Below, piece after piece: positions 10,950-22,254 of a DNA stretch of 64,000 bases (positions are counted from its first letter, which is position 1; the number at the start of each line of letters is the position of its first letter). Below the pieces are notes generated by a model. The model was not told the origin of the DNA. It did not search any database and worked only from the letters and a program-made list of their open reading frames with translations. The position numbers and the translations under genes are program-made. Source of the DNA: Phaseolus vulgaris (taxonomy: Eukaryota; Streptophyta; Magnoliopsida; Fabales; Fabaceae); contig NC_023758.2 of assembly GCF_000499845.2 (NCBI RefSeq), positions 16,322,671 through 16,386,670 of the forward strand, written 5' to 3'.

Positions 10950-11790
10950 AGGGAAACATTAGAAACCTCTTTTGTTATAGCATCTTTTAGGCTTTATTTA
11001 GGAGCTTTAGGAGGGGGGTGTATTAGTAGATAGGTGTAGGAGTAGAATAGGAGGTGCCAAAGTGAAGGAAGAGGTCACACCTTCGTCATGCTTTGCAAAT
11101 AGGCGCCGGTTCTAGAATGTTTTAGGAGGGAATTTTGAAATTGTTTAGCTTGCATTTTCAGCACCTTAGGCTATAAATGGAGGTGCTCTCTTTGTAAAAT
11201 TCAGATTGGAATTAATCTAAGAAAACTCTACTCAAATTTTGAGTGAACTTTGGAGAGCTTTTGGAGCCTTCTTCTCTAGTCTTATCTTGATGGATCAATG
11301 GAGTCCTCAAGTGGCGGCATCACTCTTATCTAGGAGCATTCCACACTTCTAGTGGCGAGATCATCCATCATCCTTCCATCTTCATGAGCACTCTCTTCTC
11401 CTTCCATCCTCCTCTTTCTATTGTTTTTGTTAGCTTGTGTTCTTGAGTTTTGGTTTGGTGTTCTTGCTGTTTTTTTATGAGTTTTGGTTCGGCAGTTTTA
11501 TATTTCAGTCCATTCATCTTGTTCCTTTGTTTTTCTAGCTCATTTGTTCGGTTCAATTCATTCCATAAGTAATATGTTCGGTGCAATTGTTTTTTCTTCC
11601 ACCTTATTCGGTTCAATTTGACTATAATTGGTTCATCCAAATGAGTTTGGGATTTGGTACTAGTTTTTGGTGAGTTCTTGTCTTAGAACAATGATCCAAC
11701 TCTAAGAAAAGTGTCTCTATAATGTCCAACTCAAGGTGATTCCTAAGAAGGTCAAGAACCTTTCTCTATATGGCTAGTGGAATCACATCA
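10760..11790 (+). repeat. 3' LTR of element E (1031 bp)
   Basis: The LTR starts TGATGGAGATCAAGC and ends TGGAATCACATCA. It is a divergent relative of the F and D LTRs. CTATAAATGG at 11171-11180 is a good TATA box. About 11480-11640 holds spaced TTCGGT/CGGTTCA words, as in the F and D LTRs. The expected right target duplication is GAAAA (11791-11795), whose partner is off-window. Confidence 0.85.
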
Positions 11791-12416
11791 GAAAAGAAAC
11801 AATTACATGAATAAAAAAGAAACATATTACACCTAGTATTTCAGAAATCACAGGGCTCCTAAGATCCGTTCTTGAAGCAATTCACAACCTTTAGGCAATC
11901 TTGCAAAAATTTGAAACAAATCTCTTATAAAAAAAGTTTTCAATCTCACTTTTTGTATATCTTTGAATACAAAGAGAAACCATATTTATAGCTCTTAAAT
12001 CTAGCCGTTTTAGGCAATTAATCATGAACCAAATCAGTTATAATTCAACTGAAAATAGATTTAACAGGTTTGTGAAAACTTGTTAAGAAATGTGACAATC
12101 AACCGGTTCAAAATGTCATTTTAACCAGTTGAATTGGTTTTGACAGTTAGTCAACCAAGTCAAAAACATTTTTGAAAAACCTTCAAACAAGCTAAGTGTA
12201 AAACAACCGATTATATCATGAATTCAACCGGTTGTTTTTCTCTTTGCTTAGAAAAACATTTTTCTCTTTTAAAACAGATTGATTCGGCTTGTGCATAGAT
12301 TAAGAATGATCTTTACAAGAATTCTAAACACCGTAGAACTAAGCTTCAATCAAAGCAGCAAAACATCAAGCCTTCATCACAAATTTGGTTCATCAAAGCT
12401 TCCATGTTCTACAACT
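11791..12416 (-). other. AT-rich segment, probably part of an old minus-strand retroelement; no gene
   Basis: No coding frame is supported. On the minus strand TATAAATATG (11981-11990) looks like a core promoter. Two perfect AACCGGTT palindromes (12101-12108 and 12226-12233) and several decayed copies are present. The segment continues at 13604 beyond the solo LTR inserted at CAACT. Its identity is not resolved. Confidence 0.4.
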
Positions 12417-13603
12417 TGTTCCGGCCGGTTGACCTGGGACGTCTTTGTGTGCAACCTCACCCGTCAGCTAGGGACTCCTTCCCACTGGTTACCTGTGGAT
12501 TCCTGCAAAGAAGGACAAAAGGGCGCCCTAGCGGCCGTCTGCACTTCGACGCTCAAGTCAGCTAGCAAGAAACACCAAAACTCTACACCTCCGTATCGGA
12601 GCACCGTGAATGGCACTCTGAAGGTGGTCAAAAGGAAACTGTGTACTGTGTCTTTTCTCCCTCTGGCAAACAACCACTCTCTAGTCCCTTGTGCCTCGTG
12701 CCAAAACTCGCGCAAGCAACTAGAGTATACTCCGGGAAAATATCCCAAAAGTTCGAACCCCGTTTCCAACATTCAAGGCGCTATTTCAGCTACTCCAGCA
12801 TTCAAAGCGCCTTAAAGCGCATTTAATTATAAAACGTTCAGCGCCTTTAAGACGTTTAAACCGCTTGGGAGCATTTATAGTACCTTAAACGCTCGAAACG
12901 TAAACTTTATTAAATAACTTTAATTACCTTGTACCTGACAAAATGACGTTTCTATTCTGACTTGGTTGTTGTACACGTGGAGGGCCTCACAGCGTCGTGG
13001 CCCCATCTGGGGGTATTTCCTCGTGTGAGTCCTCCTACCTGGGAGTGCATCTGCTCAAGGGGTGACTTTTTGGGTGCCAACTCATGCCCCCAAACATCTA
13101 GTCACTCACTTTGAGAGCGTATCTACCTTCCTCTCGTACCCTGCACCTGGCTACCCTGGGCGTGACCCTCCTCATGAGTCGTATGTACCCCAAGGGCGTC
13201 TCTGGGGCGGCACGGGCGCTTCACGAGTCAGGTTGCTCTCCACTGGCGCTATTACTATGGCCTTAAAGCCACCTTTCTTTTCTCTTTATTGCTACCTCGG
13301 GTTATCGGGGTTTGAGGCCTTCCCATGGCGTCGCTCCCTCCATGGTCTTTCCTACCCATGGGTATCGGGGGGCAACACTGTGATTGCCTTGCTTTTGTGA
13401 CATTTGACCTTGGCGACGCCCTAGCTGGGCGACGCCTTGACTTGGCGATGCCTTCACCTAGGCGACGCCTTACCTTGGCGACGCTTCCTCTTGGCGACGC
13501 CTGCATTTGGCGTCGCCTCACCTAGGCGACGCCTTATGTTGACTTTGACCCCGACGTTGACTTTGACCTTGACTTTGTCAACGCCCGGATACGGGACGGT
13601 ACA
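12417..13603 (-). repeat. Solo LTR, family 1, minus strand (1187 bp)
   Basis: The plus strand starts TGTTCCGGCCGGTTGACC and ends GGGACGGTACA, the reverse complement of the A LTR. It is flanked by perfect 5-bp duplications CAACT (12412-12416 and 13604-13608), and no internal sequence is attached. It is therefore a solo LTR left by unequal recombination between the two LTRs of a former element. Confidence 0.93.
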
Positions 13604-14571
13604 CAACTTTTATACCTTCACAATTAAAAGCAAAATAAGTAGAAGCAAATAAGGAATCCTAGAAAAACTAAGAATATATGACTCAAACAAAAGAGGTAAG
13701 AATAAAAATGGATACAAAATAACATTCAAAAGCGAATTGAAAGCTAATGAACAAAAAAAAATGCCAAAATGTAAAAGGCAATAAAGTAAAGGATGAAATT
13801 AAATTTGCTTCAATGTAAAGGCAAGAATTTAAAGGTGTAAGAAAATAAAGTGCCGAAAATCAACTCAAAGCAAATAAGCATAAAACAACCTTGCTCTGAA
13901 TACCACATGTTTTTATTTTTAAGAAGACCAGAAGAAAGAACAATTGATGTTCTGGTGTATGCCTCTTTCTTCTTCTGGTAAAGTTTGTTGGTTCTTTGGT
14001 GGGGCCTTGACTTGATTGCTGAGATTACTGCTCACCGTGTGAATTGTTTCTTATGTCCTTGGTCATGTTTTTGTCTTCTATTGATGATATTTGTTGATGT
14101 TTTTCAAGAGGTTTCATATTCTTTTATACCTATTCCTAGATTGGTTCCTTAGCTTTGGGTTGAGACTGCCTAACTAGAGTCATCTTGTGTACCTGTATGT
14201 TAACCTTAAGCTCTATGCGTTGCTCTCATTGTGATCTTAGATCACTTGATATTGCACAATGATAAGCATCTCCCCAGATCCTCTAGGTGTTGTCAAGATG
14301 ATGGTTCAGAGATAGTTTAGCCATTTGGGAAAGAGATTGACATAGGTCGAACTTGCCCAAGGAATAAAGTTCAACCTCAATGTGGAGATGATGTAACCAG
14401 AGGTCAGTGAGGTCAACCTGGGTTACCTAGGAGGCATATAACCCTTCAACTTTATGCACAAAGAGTGGGAAGGGTTAAAGAATTGGAGGTTGCTTCAAGT
14501 ATCCACTTTAGAGGGTATAGAACCCCATAATCTGAATAGCAAGGAGGCTTGAAGAATTGAAGGTTGGATTA
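13604..14571 (-). other. Remnant with a minus-strand primer-binding site; no gene recognised
   Basis: 13604-13890 is an A-rich leader-like stretch (minus-strand T-rich), like the leaders of the Reina-like elements. A primer-site motif occurs at 13893-13905, so LTR sequence of the same minus-strand element would be expected from 13908 rightward, but I cannot find its other end. 14000-14571 is ordinary-looking sequence with no open frame of note and no family match I recognise. Confidence 0.4.
13893..13905 (-). promoter_or_regulatory. Initiator-Met-type primer-binding site of an unresolved element
   Basis: The minus strand reads TGGTATTCAGAGC, close to the plant initiator tRNA-Met complement TGGTATCAGAGC. 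It is separated by two bases from a TG/CA boundary at 13908. It implies that LTR sequence lies to its right and an element interior to its left. Confidence 0.5.
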
Positions 14572-15624
14572 TGATGGAGATCACATAGGAGAGGCTTTTA
14601 TTAATGAAGGAAGAGGTTATCCACCCACACATTTGAAGTTCTTCCTTCTAGTCTTCTCAAAATTTAAAGAAGACAAAAAATAAAGAGAGGACCAAGCCTA
14701 AAGCCAAAGAAGTCTAAGAGCTTTCAAGAATAGGCTTCAATTAATGTCTCTCTTTATAGTTTCTTTTGTATAAATTTGTAAATAATATAGAATAGTGTTT
14801 AGGAAGGTGCTTAGAGGGAAACATTAGATACCTCTTTTGTAAAGCATCTTTAGGCTTTAGTTTAGAATTTTCTAGAAGGTGACTCTTCATGTCTCACTAT
14901 AGGCGTTAGAAGTGAGTAACATGAAAGAGACTTTTGGTTAGCTTGTGGTGCAGGCTTTGTAAAGCTTCATGACCGGCCCTTGCTCCTATAAAAGGAGGGC
15001 TTAGGTCCTTCAAATAATAGAATTGATTTTTGAAGTAATGAAACTCTCCCAAATTGGTGATTGAGTGAGTGGGAACTTGCCTTCTCCTCTTCCTAGTCTC
15101 ATCTTGAGTGCCTTGGTTCCTCAAGTGGCGGCAATTCATACTTATCTTGAAGCTTTCACACTTCAAGTAGCGTGTTCATCAACCAAGTTCTTCAACCACA
15201 TAAGTCTTCTCTCTTTACCATCCTTTTCTTTCATCTCCATGTTCATATGAACTCTTAAAACATGTCTTAGGTTCTTTCTTGCAATTCTATTCGGTACTTT
15301 ACCTTTATTTCATGTTTTGTTCGGTTCATCTTCTTCCTTGCTGAGTTTAATCGGTTCATCTTCATTCTTTCTTGCTTTTGTTCGGTGCATTTCAATTGTC
15401 AAACATTTTAATCGGTTCAATTGAATTCTTAAGCATTTTAATCGGTTCAATTGGCAAGAAATGAACTTCCATATGAGTTTTGGCTTGGTTACTTAAGTTT
15501 TGGTGAGTTCTTGAATGATAGAACATTGATCCAATTCTAGAAAAGTGCCTAATCATATTCTAGCTCAAGTTGATTCCATAAAATGTCAAAGAATCATCTA
15601 CATCTTGTTATTGGAATCATATCA
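14572..15624 (+). repeat. 5' LTR of element F (1053 bp)
   Basis: The LTR starts TGATGGAGATCACATAGG and ends TTGGAATCATATCA. It is closely similar to the 1056-bp LTRs of element D (reverse complement). CTATAAAAG at 14986-14994 is the likely TATA box. Spaced CGGTTCA/CGGTGCA words lie at about 15288-15450. It is identified as the 5' LTR because a primer site follows immediately. Confidence 0.88.
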
Positions 15625-15642
15625 TGTGGTATCTAGAGTTTT
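15625..15642 (+). promoter_or_regulatory. Primer-binding site of element F (initiator-Met type)
   Basis: The sequence after the LTR is TG followed by TGGTATCTAGAG, a partial match to the initiator tRNA-Met complement. In D the equivalent is TGGTATCATGAG on the minus strand. Confidence 0.65.
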
Positions 15643-15724
15643 GGTTTATTCTTGTTTGTGTTTTGAGTTGTTTGTAGGCTCTTTAATTGAAGAACTCTAT
15701 ATTCTTGTTGTTTCCTTTCTGTTT

Positions 15725-16950
15725 TGTACCGTCCCGTATCCGGGCGTTGACTAAGTCAAGGTCAAAGTCAACGGTTGGAGAGTCAAAGTCAACGCAAGGC
15801 GTCGCCTAGGTGGAGAGACACCAAGTGCCAGCATCGCCGAGAGGAAGCGTCGCCAAGGCAAGGCGTCGCCTAGGTGAAGGCGTCGCCCAACCAGGGCGTC
15901 GCCAGATCAAACAATGTAAAAACAAGGCAATCACAGTGTGGTTCCCCGATACCCATGGGTAGGAAAGACCATGGAGGGAGCGACACCGTGGGAAGGCCTC
16001 AGGTCCCGATAGCTCGGGAAAGTGATAAAGAGAAGGAAAAGGTGGCTTCAAGGCCATAGTGATAACATCAGGGTAGGGCAGCCTGACTCGTGAAGTACCC
16101 CTGCCGCCCCAGAGACGCCTTCGGGACAGATACGACCCAAGAGGAAGGTCACGCCCAGGATAACCGGGTGCAGGGTACGAGAGGAAGGCAGATACGCTCT
16201 CAGAGTAAGTGACTAGATGATTGGGGGCATGAGTTGGCACCCAAAAAGTCACCCCTAGCGCAGTAGCACTCCCAGCAGGAGGACTCACACGTAGAAACGT
16301 CCCCAGGTGGGCAGAAGCGCCCCCAGATGGGGTCACGGCGTCGTGAGGCCCTCCACGTGTATAACAGCCATGACAGAATGGAAACACCCCTTGGTCTGGT
16401 GCCAGGTAATTAAAGTCATTCAATACAGTTTCCGTTTCGAGCGTTCAGGTGCTATGATGGCTCCCAAGCGTTTCAACGTCTTAAATGCGCTACGTTTTCT
16501 AATTAAGCGCTTTAATGAGTGCGTTACGTTTGTGATTAAAAGCGCTTTAAGGCGCTTTAAATGCTTGGGAGGTTTAAATAGCGCGGGGAATGTTGGAAAC
16601 GGGGTTGGTTCGAACTTTTGGCAAATTTACCAGAGAACTCTCTAGTTGCTTGCTCGTGCTTAAGGTTACGGACAAGAGACTGGGGGAAAGATCTTTGCCT
16701 GAGGGAGAAAACACACACACATATACACAGTTCTTTTAACCACCTTCAGAGTGCCATACGCGGTGCTCAGAGACGTAGGTGAGCAGTTTTGGTGTTTCTT
16801 GGTGGCTGACTTGAGCGTCGGAGTGCAAACGGCCGCTAGGGCGCCTCTTTGTCCTCTTTTTTCCAGGAATCCACGGTAACCAGTGGGAAGGAGACCCTTG
16901 CTGACGGTTGAGGTCGCGTACGAAGACGTCCCGGTCAACCGGACGGAACA
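15725..16950 (+). repeat. Solo LTR, family 1, plus strand (1226 bp)
   Basis: It starts TGTACCGTCCCGTATCC and ends ACCGGACGGAACA. Perfect 5-bp duplications TGTTT flank it (15720-15724 and 16951-16955), and leader sequence of F continues on both sides. No polypurine tract or primer site adjoins it. It is a recombination product of a full element. Confidence 0.94.
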
Positions 16951-17437
16951 TGTTTTTATGTTATTTTTGAGTTTTCTTGCTGTTTTTTTTTTTATATTAC
17001 ATTGTGTTTGTGTCATTTTAATTTTGGAATCCTTATAAGTTTAGTCATAGTCATGTTTTTCCAAGAATGTCATCAATTCTTTGTAGTCCTTTTGTTGTAA
17101 TTTTTTGTTTCTTGATTTTGTGTTAAGAACGGTTTTATGTGTTTGTTTCTTGATCCTTTGGTGCATTTTCTTTTTAGTATTGAGTTCATAATTGTATTTT
17201 AGATCTATACAAGTTCTTACACATCATTTCTATTATGTCTTTGCTAGTTCTTAATTCTGTTTTTCATTTCTGTTAGGATTCCTCTATTTTCCTGCAAATG
17301 TGCTGACTGTTTCGCCTTATTGCAATTGATTTACCTACTGGAAATTTCTGAAATTCTGGATTTGTGTTCGTCAAAGTGTTGTAAAAAATTAGAAAAAAGA
17401 AGTACTTCAAAATTCAAAGTACAAAAAAAATGATATA
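16951..17437 (+). other. Leader of element F, second piece
   Basis: The AT-rich sequence includes the words ATAGTCATGTTTTTCCAAGA and TTATTGCAATTGATTTAC, shared with the reverse complement of the D leader. It is interrupted at 17437 by element B at ATATA. It holds no gene. Confidence 0.75.
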
Positions 17438-18228
17438 TGTACCGCCCTGGTGGTCGGGTGCGATGACGTGGCATCCTGCTACAGTATAGGCGTGGTGACA
17501 AGGCGCCAGGTTGACAGTTGGGAAGGAAGTCGGGAGGCACGTGTAGTCGCCGATAGTTAAGTTGGCGTGTTCCGATCTCCAGCTTACCAGAATAGGCGAT
17601 CGCCAGGTTGGGGATGAAGTCGCCAGATGCAGACTCAGGTGACCAGGCAGTCGGAGATCGCCAGAACAAGCACATCGCCGAAGATGAAGGAGAAGCAGAT
17701 TACGAAGGCGGCCGGCGAGACCACAGGGAAGGTGTATGAAGGCCCTACCTCGCCAGTTTCAGTAGAGATCGCACTCCTGAGTTAGCTATGCACTGGGCAG
17801 TACCATGCATAGGTAACTTAGCCAAAATGAGAGTAGAAGCAGCGCCAAGTCAGGGAGCCCCAGATGATGGCACGTGTACAGTTGGATACGAGCCACGTGT
17901 CCAAGTCTGTAACTGCCAGGAGAGAGAAAACCACCAGGTATATAAGAGTTCCTAACAGATTTTCTAAGGTACGCACGTTCAGTTCATACACTTTACGCTT
18001 GCGAGTGACAGAGCTGTTTGTGAGAGAGATTTGCACGGTTCCAGTTCTCAGTATTTGGTGATACCGCCACTGACTTGAGCGTCGGAGTGTGATCAGCCGC
18101 AGCGGCGCCGTATCGTTTCTTTGCAGGTTCTTGAGATAGATCCAGAGGGGGAACGGAGGTGAGAAGCGGCGCGCACGTCGATCCTTTGACGAGGCATTCT
18201 CCAGCGCTCCGGTCAACAGGCAGGATCA
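17438..18228 (+). repeat. 5' LTR of element B (LTR family 2)
   Basis: The LTR starts TGTACCGCCCTGGTGG and ends AACAGGCAGGATCA. The TATA box TATATAA is at 17939-17945, preceded by two CACGTG G-boxes at 17871-17876 and 17894-17899. These three motifs are kept in the LTRs of C and I. Transcription of the genomic RNA probably starts about 30 bp after the TATA box. Confidence 0.94.
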
Positions 18229-18603
18229 TCAGGCGCCCACCGTGGGGCCGTGTAAAACGTGCTCCCATCCACAGCGTGAGTTCGTGGAGGTTTTCGAGGT
18301 TTTCTGCGCGGTTGTGTGCTGGTGCAACCGTCGTTCTTGGTTTCTTTGAGTTTCGTTCGGTGAAGTCTGTGTTTTAAACCGTTCGTCTGGCTTTTCGATC
18401 GGTGGATTCGAGTTCTTTCGTTTGGTTGTTTGGTTCGCGGGGAAACGGTGGTTTTTGGTGAAGCTGCGACTTTCTTCGAAGGTTTGCGGTGTTCTTGAAG
18501 TTCTTGCGCAGTTTCTTGAATCTTCTCCGATCGATCGCTGATTCGTTCGTGGTTGAAGTGTTATTCGCTGTATTTCTGTGGTTCGCTGAAGTTAATGTGA
18601 AAG
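18229..18603 (+). promoter_or_regulatory. Primer-binding site and leader of element B
   Basis: The site follows the LTR as TC then AGGCGCCCACCGTGGGGCC. It is identical in C and has one change in the adjoining bases of I (TT instead of TC). The core GGCGCC is shared with Asp-tRNA-type plant primer sites, but the downstream bases differ and I do not assign the tRNA. The rest is a GT-rich leader with repeated TTCGGTG-like words and no gene. Confidence 0.7.
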
Positions 18604-21600
18604 ATGAGAAGCAATCGTTCCAGTCCCGTGGCTCCCGTCGCAGCTGAAGGCGACGCCGCCATGACCATGGCGCAGATGGCAGAAATGATGCGCTCATTGC
18701 AGGCCACTGTAGAAGCCTCGCGCGTCGAGCAGGCAAGGATACATGAAGACCTGGTCACCTCTCGCGCCAGGAACGAGGAGCTCAGCAAGGTAGCTGAGGA
18801 GCTACGTCGAGCTCTTCAGGAGCAGCAGGTTCGTTCTTCCGCTGAAGAGGTGGCGCCGTCGACGCCGCCTTGTGTTTTCCCAATGCCTTTCATTCAGGCG
18901 ATTACCGACACGCCAATTCCCACGAGCGTGGTCCCGGTTAAAGCTGTTTTCACTGGCGTGGAGGATCCAGAGGCTCATCTGACCACGTTCCACACACAGA
19001 TGATGCTGTCAGGAGGGTCGGACGCCGTCTATTGTAAGATGTTCGTGAGCACGCTCCAGGGAACGGCGATGGAGTGGTTTGTGAGCCTGCCTAATGGCCA
19101 CATAACTAATTTTCAACAATTCTCGAAGATCTTTGTCGAGCAGTATATTGTGAACAAGGCACCGCCCAGGGTGTCCTATGATCTGTTTGATATAAGGCAG
19201 TACCATGGGGAGTCCCTCAGAGACTACCTCAATCGCTTCGGAGCGCAGATGGTCAGATCGCCGGCCAAGGATGAAGAAATGCTGGTCTATGCCTTCAAGA
19301 AGGGCGTGCAGCCAGGGCCATTCTGCGAAGCCTTGATCAGGGCTCATCCAGCGACGTTTGCTGAAGTCAGGCGACTTGCGGTGGCCCACATCGCCGACGA
19401 GAGTGAGGTCGCCGAGAAGAGAGGCAGCGTGGCTCCCGCCAGGCCGCGCGCCCAGACCAGGATCCAGCCACAGAGGGTGCTGGAAACGACAGCGGCGGCC
19501 AGAAAGGACCAAAGGACTCGCTATCCTTACGATAGGAGAAATAAGGGAAGAAGCCAAGCGCGCCAACCGCCAGCACGCCAACAACCAGCACGCTGGGAAT
19601 ACAATCGCCCGCCTAAGCACAAATTCGTCATGGGACTAGCGGACCTGATCGCTATCCCTAACATATCTGCTAGATTGAAGGCGCCCGAGAAGGTGGGCGA
19701 CAAGGTGCTAGGGTCGAAGCCGGACGTTTGGTGTGAGTTTCACCAGTGCTTTGGCCACAACCTAGACTCGTGTTTGTCTTTAGGATACCAGCTCGACGAT
19801 CTGGTTAAGAGCGGGTTCCTAAACGATTATCTGCTGGACAGAAGGACCGGAGGAGCGTCGAGTTCCCATCCGGCAGGTGGAGAAGCCCAGCAACACGAGA
19901 TGCCTATCCATGGGGAGATCCACACCATTGCAGGGGGTTTCTCAGGTGGTGGATGCACCGCGTCGCAGAGGAAAAAGTACGCGCGATCGGTGATGTCAGT
20001 GGACATGTTTGAAGATCACTCGCCCGAAGTGGACATTACGTTCACCAAGCAGGATCTTCGGGACGTTGTGCCTCATGACAACGATCCCATTGTTATTTCG
20101 TTGATCACGGCGGGGAAGAAGGTTCACCGAGTTCTGGTGAACCAAGGAAGTTCGGCAGACGTGATGTTCTGGCCGACTTTCACGCAGCTAGAATTGCCCC
20201 TTGACCAGCTAAGGCCCTATGGAGGGTGCTTGTATGGGTTCGCTGGCGACCAGGTGGAAGTCAGGGGGTACATTGAGCTGAGAACCACGTTTACCGATGA
20301 GGCTGGGTCGAGGACGGAGAAAATCAAGTACCTCATCGTAAACGCCCCTTCAGCATATAACATCCTGCTGGGAAGGCCCACTCTTAACAGGATAGGCGCA
20401 ATTCCATCGACTCGGCACATGAAGGTGAAGCTGCCGTCCATGGAAGGGGTGGTGATCACGATAAAGTCTGATCAGAAGGAAGCGAAAAAATGCTATGAAA
20501 ATAGCCTGAAAAATAAAAGATCAGTGAGCTATGTTACAACCACCCCACCTCCCGGTGTGAAGCCCGGACCGCCGATAATGGAGGAGGCCGCCGGAAGGGA
20601 CATAGAGATGGTAGATGCTGAGCTGGGGGAGAGAAATGCTGGCCTGGAGGAAGAAGAGGCGCGGAATCGCCCGGAGGAAGCAAGGGAACTCGGAATCACC
20701 AAGGCGGTGATCGCCAGAGAATCAAGGCCCAAGCCCATCGAGCAGTGGCTCGAGAAGGAGATCGGGGGGAAAATTTTCAAGCTCGGAAGATCTCTGGAGG
20801 TCGATCTCCAGGACCAGATCGCCAAGGTGATTGAACGGCATCTGGACGCGTTTGCCTGGACCGCTTCGGACATGCCCGGGATCGACCCCGACTTCTTGTG
20901 CCATCATCTGGCGATGGACAACATGGTGAGACCGGTGCGGCAAAGAAGGAGGAAATTTAATGAAGAGAGGAGGCAGGCGATCAAGGATGAGACCCAGAAA
21001 CTCCTCGCTGCAGGCCACATCAGGGACGTCCAGTACCCTGAGTGGTTGGCAAATGTCGTGCTGGTGAAGAAGAGCAACGGGAAATGGCGCATGTGCGTCG
21101 ATTTCACCGATCTGAATAAGGCTTGCCCAAAGGATTCGTATCCTTTACCAAGCATTGATGCCCTGGTTGATAGTGCTGCAGGGTGCAAGCTGCTGAGTTT
21201 CCTGGATGCCTTCTCGGGCTATAATCAGATCAAGATGCATCCCATGGATGAAGAAAAAACAGCCTTCATGACGGAGAGGTCGTGCTACTGCTATAAGGTG
21301 ATGCTGTTTGGGCTGAAGAATGCGGGGGCCACGTACCAGAGGCTGATGGACCGAGTACTTGCACCAATGCTGGGAAGGAACGTGCAAGCTTACGTCGATG
21401 ACATGGTCGTGACCTCGCAGGAGAAAAGCAAGCACGTTGCAGACTTGGAAGAATTGTTCACGACGATCGCCAGGTTCAAGTTGAAGCTCAACCCGGAGAA
21501 ATGCATTTTCGGCGTGGAGGCTGGAAAATTTTTGGGTTTTCTCTTGACTGAAAGAGGAATAGAAGCCAATCCGGACAAGTGTGCTGCCATCTTGGCGATG

Positions 21601-22254
21601 AGAAGCCCGGCTACAGTGAAAGAGGTCCAGCAGCTGACAGGTCGGATGGCAGCCCTATCCCGCTTCGTGTCAGCAAGCGGAGAAAAGGGACATCCCTATT
21701 TCCAGTGTCTGCGGCGCAATAACAAGTTCGCTTGGACGAAAGAGTGTGAGGAAGCTTTCGTCAAGCTGAAGGAATATTTGGCGAGCCCACCGGTTCTGTG
21801 CAAACCACTGGCGGGAATCCCTCTCAGATTGTATTTTGCTGTGACTGAGAGGGCGGTGAGTGCGGTGCTCGCCCAGGACCAAGATCAGGCTCAGAAGCCT
21901 ATCTATTTTGTGAGCAAGGTGTTGCAGGGCCCCGAAACGAGATATCAGGCCCTGGAGAAGGCTGCGCTGGCTGTGGTGTTTTCGGCGAGGAGGTTGCGCC
22001 ACTACTTCCACAGCTTCACAATACTGGTGATGACTGACCTGCCCATCCAGAAGGTCTTGAAGAAGCCTGACGTTGCAGGAAGAATGGTGAAGTGGGCAGT
22101 GGAGTTGTCAGAGTTTGACATTAAATATGAGCCTCGAGGCCCGATCAAAGGGCAAATCTTTGCAGATTTTGTAGTCGAGCTCTCTTCAGAGGCGACGCGG
22201 GTTGAAGGAGACGATTTCTGTTGGGTACTCTCGGTGGATGGATCGTCAAACTAG
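18604..22254 (+). pseudogene. Element B gag-protease-RT-RNase H, ended by a nonsense codon
   Basis: The frame opens MRSNRSSPVAPVAAEG. The gag core is at about residues 115-265. A Tat-type zinc knuckle (CEFHQCFGHNLDSC) is near residues 376-390. The protease is near 508-600, but its catalytic Asp is Asn: VLVNQGSS, codon AAC at 20140-20142, residue 513, whereas C and I have VLVDQGSS. The reverse transcriptase is near 770-1000 with YVDD at 21391-21402. The usual VMPFGLKNAG reads VMLFGLKNAG (residue 901). A Ty3-type RNase H follows at about 1050-1190. At 22252-22254 a TAG replaces the CAG of the other copies, just as the second RNase H begins (VDGSSN). The product would lack integrase and a working protease. 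Confidence 0.9.

Larger units (their letters stand above)
5434..11790 (+). mobile_element. Element E: Reina-like Ty3/gypsy retrotransposon, 5' LTR outside the window
   Basis: Visible parts are most of the leader, gag, protease, reverse transcriptase, RNase H, integrase, a polypurine tract and the 3' LTR. Element A (3' LTR ending at 5433) lies inside its leader, so E's 5' LTR must lie left of A. The domain order PR-RT-RH-INT is that of Ty3/gypsy. The pol protein closely resembles the plant chromovirus group I know as Reina, but I see no clear chromodomain, so lineage is moderately sure. Three small indels break the polyprotein. Confidence 0.85.
14572..17437 (+). mobile_element. Element F: 5' LTR and leader of a Reina-like element, interrupted twice
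   Basis: F consists of a 5' LTR (14572-15624), a primer site, and leader pieces at 15625-15724, 16951-17437 and 29624-29645. A solo LTR (15725-16950) and complete element B (17438-29623) are inserted in the leader. The leader aligns with the reverse complement of D's leader. No gag or pol of F remains: the leader stops at 29645, where the truncated LTR of element C begins. Confidence 0.8.

Noticed and set aside
11368..11640. Minus-strand 90-codon frame in the E 3' LTR
   Set aside because: It lies in the array of CGGTTCA words and simple sequence. It has no homologous frame in the F or D LTRs.
12279..12815. 178-codon plus-strand frame
   Set aside because: It runs from the AT-rich remnant across the target duplication into a minus-strand solo LTR, so it cannot be an ancestral gene.
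17818..18216. Minus-strand 132-codon frame in the B 5' LTR (also 29177-29611)
   Set aside because: It is contained in LTR sequence, has no domain, and is kept in the 3' LTR only because the LTRs are duplicates.
18229..18250. tRNA gene at the conserved GGCGCCCACCGTGGGG sequence
   Set aside because: The site lies just after an LTR in three elements and is only a primer-binding match. No cloverleaf is present.
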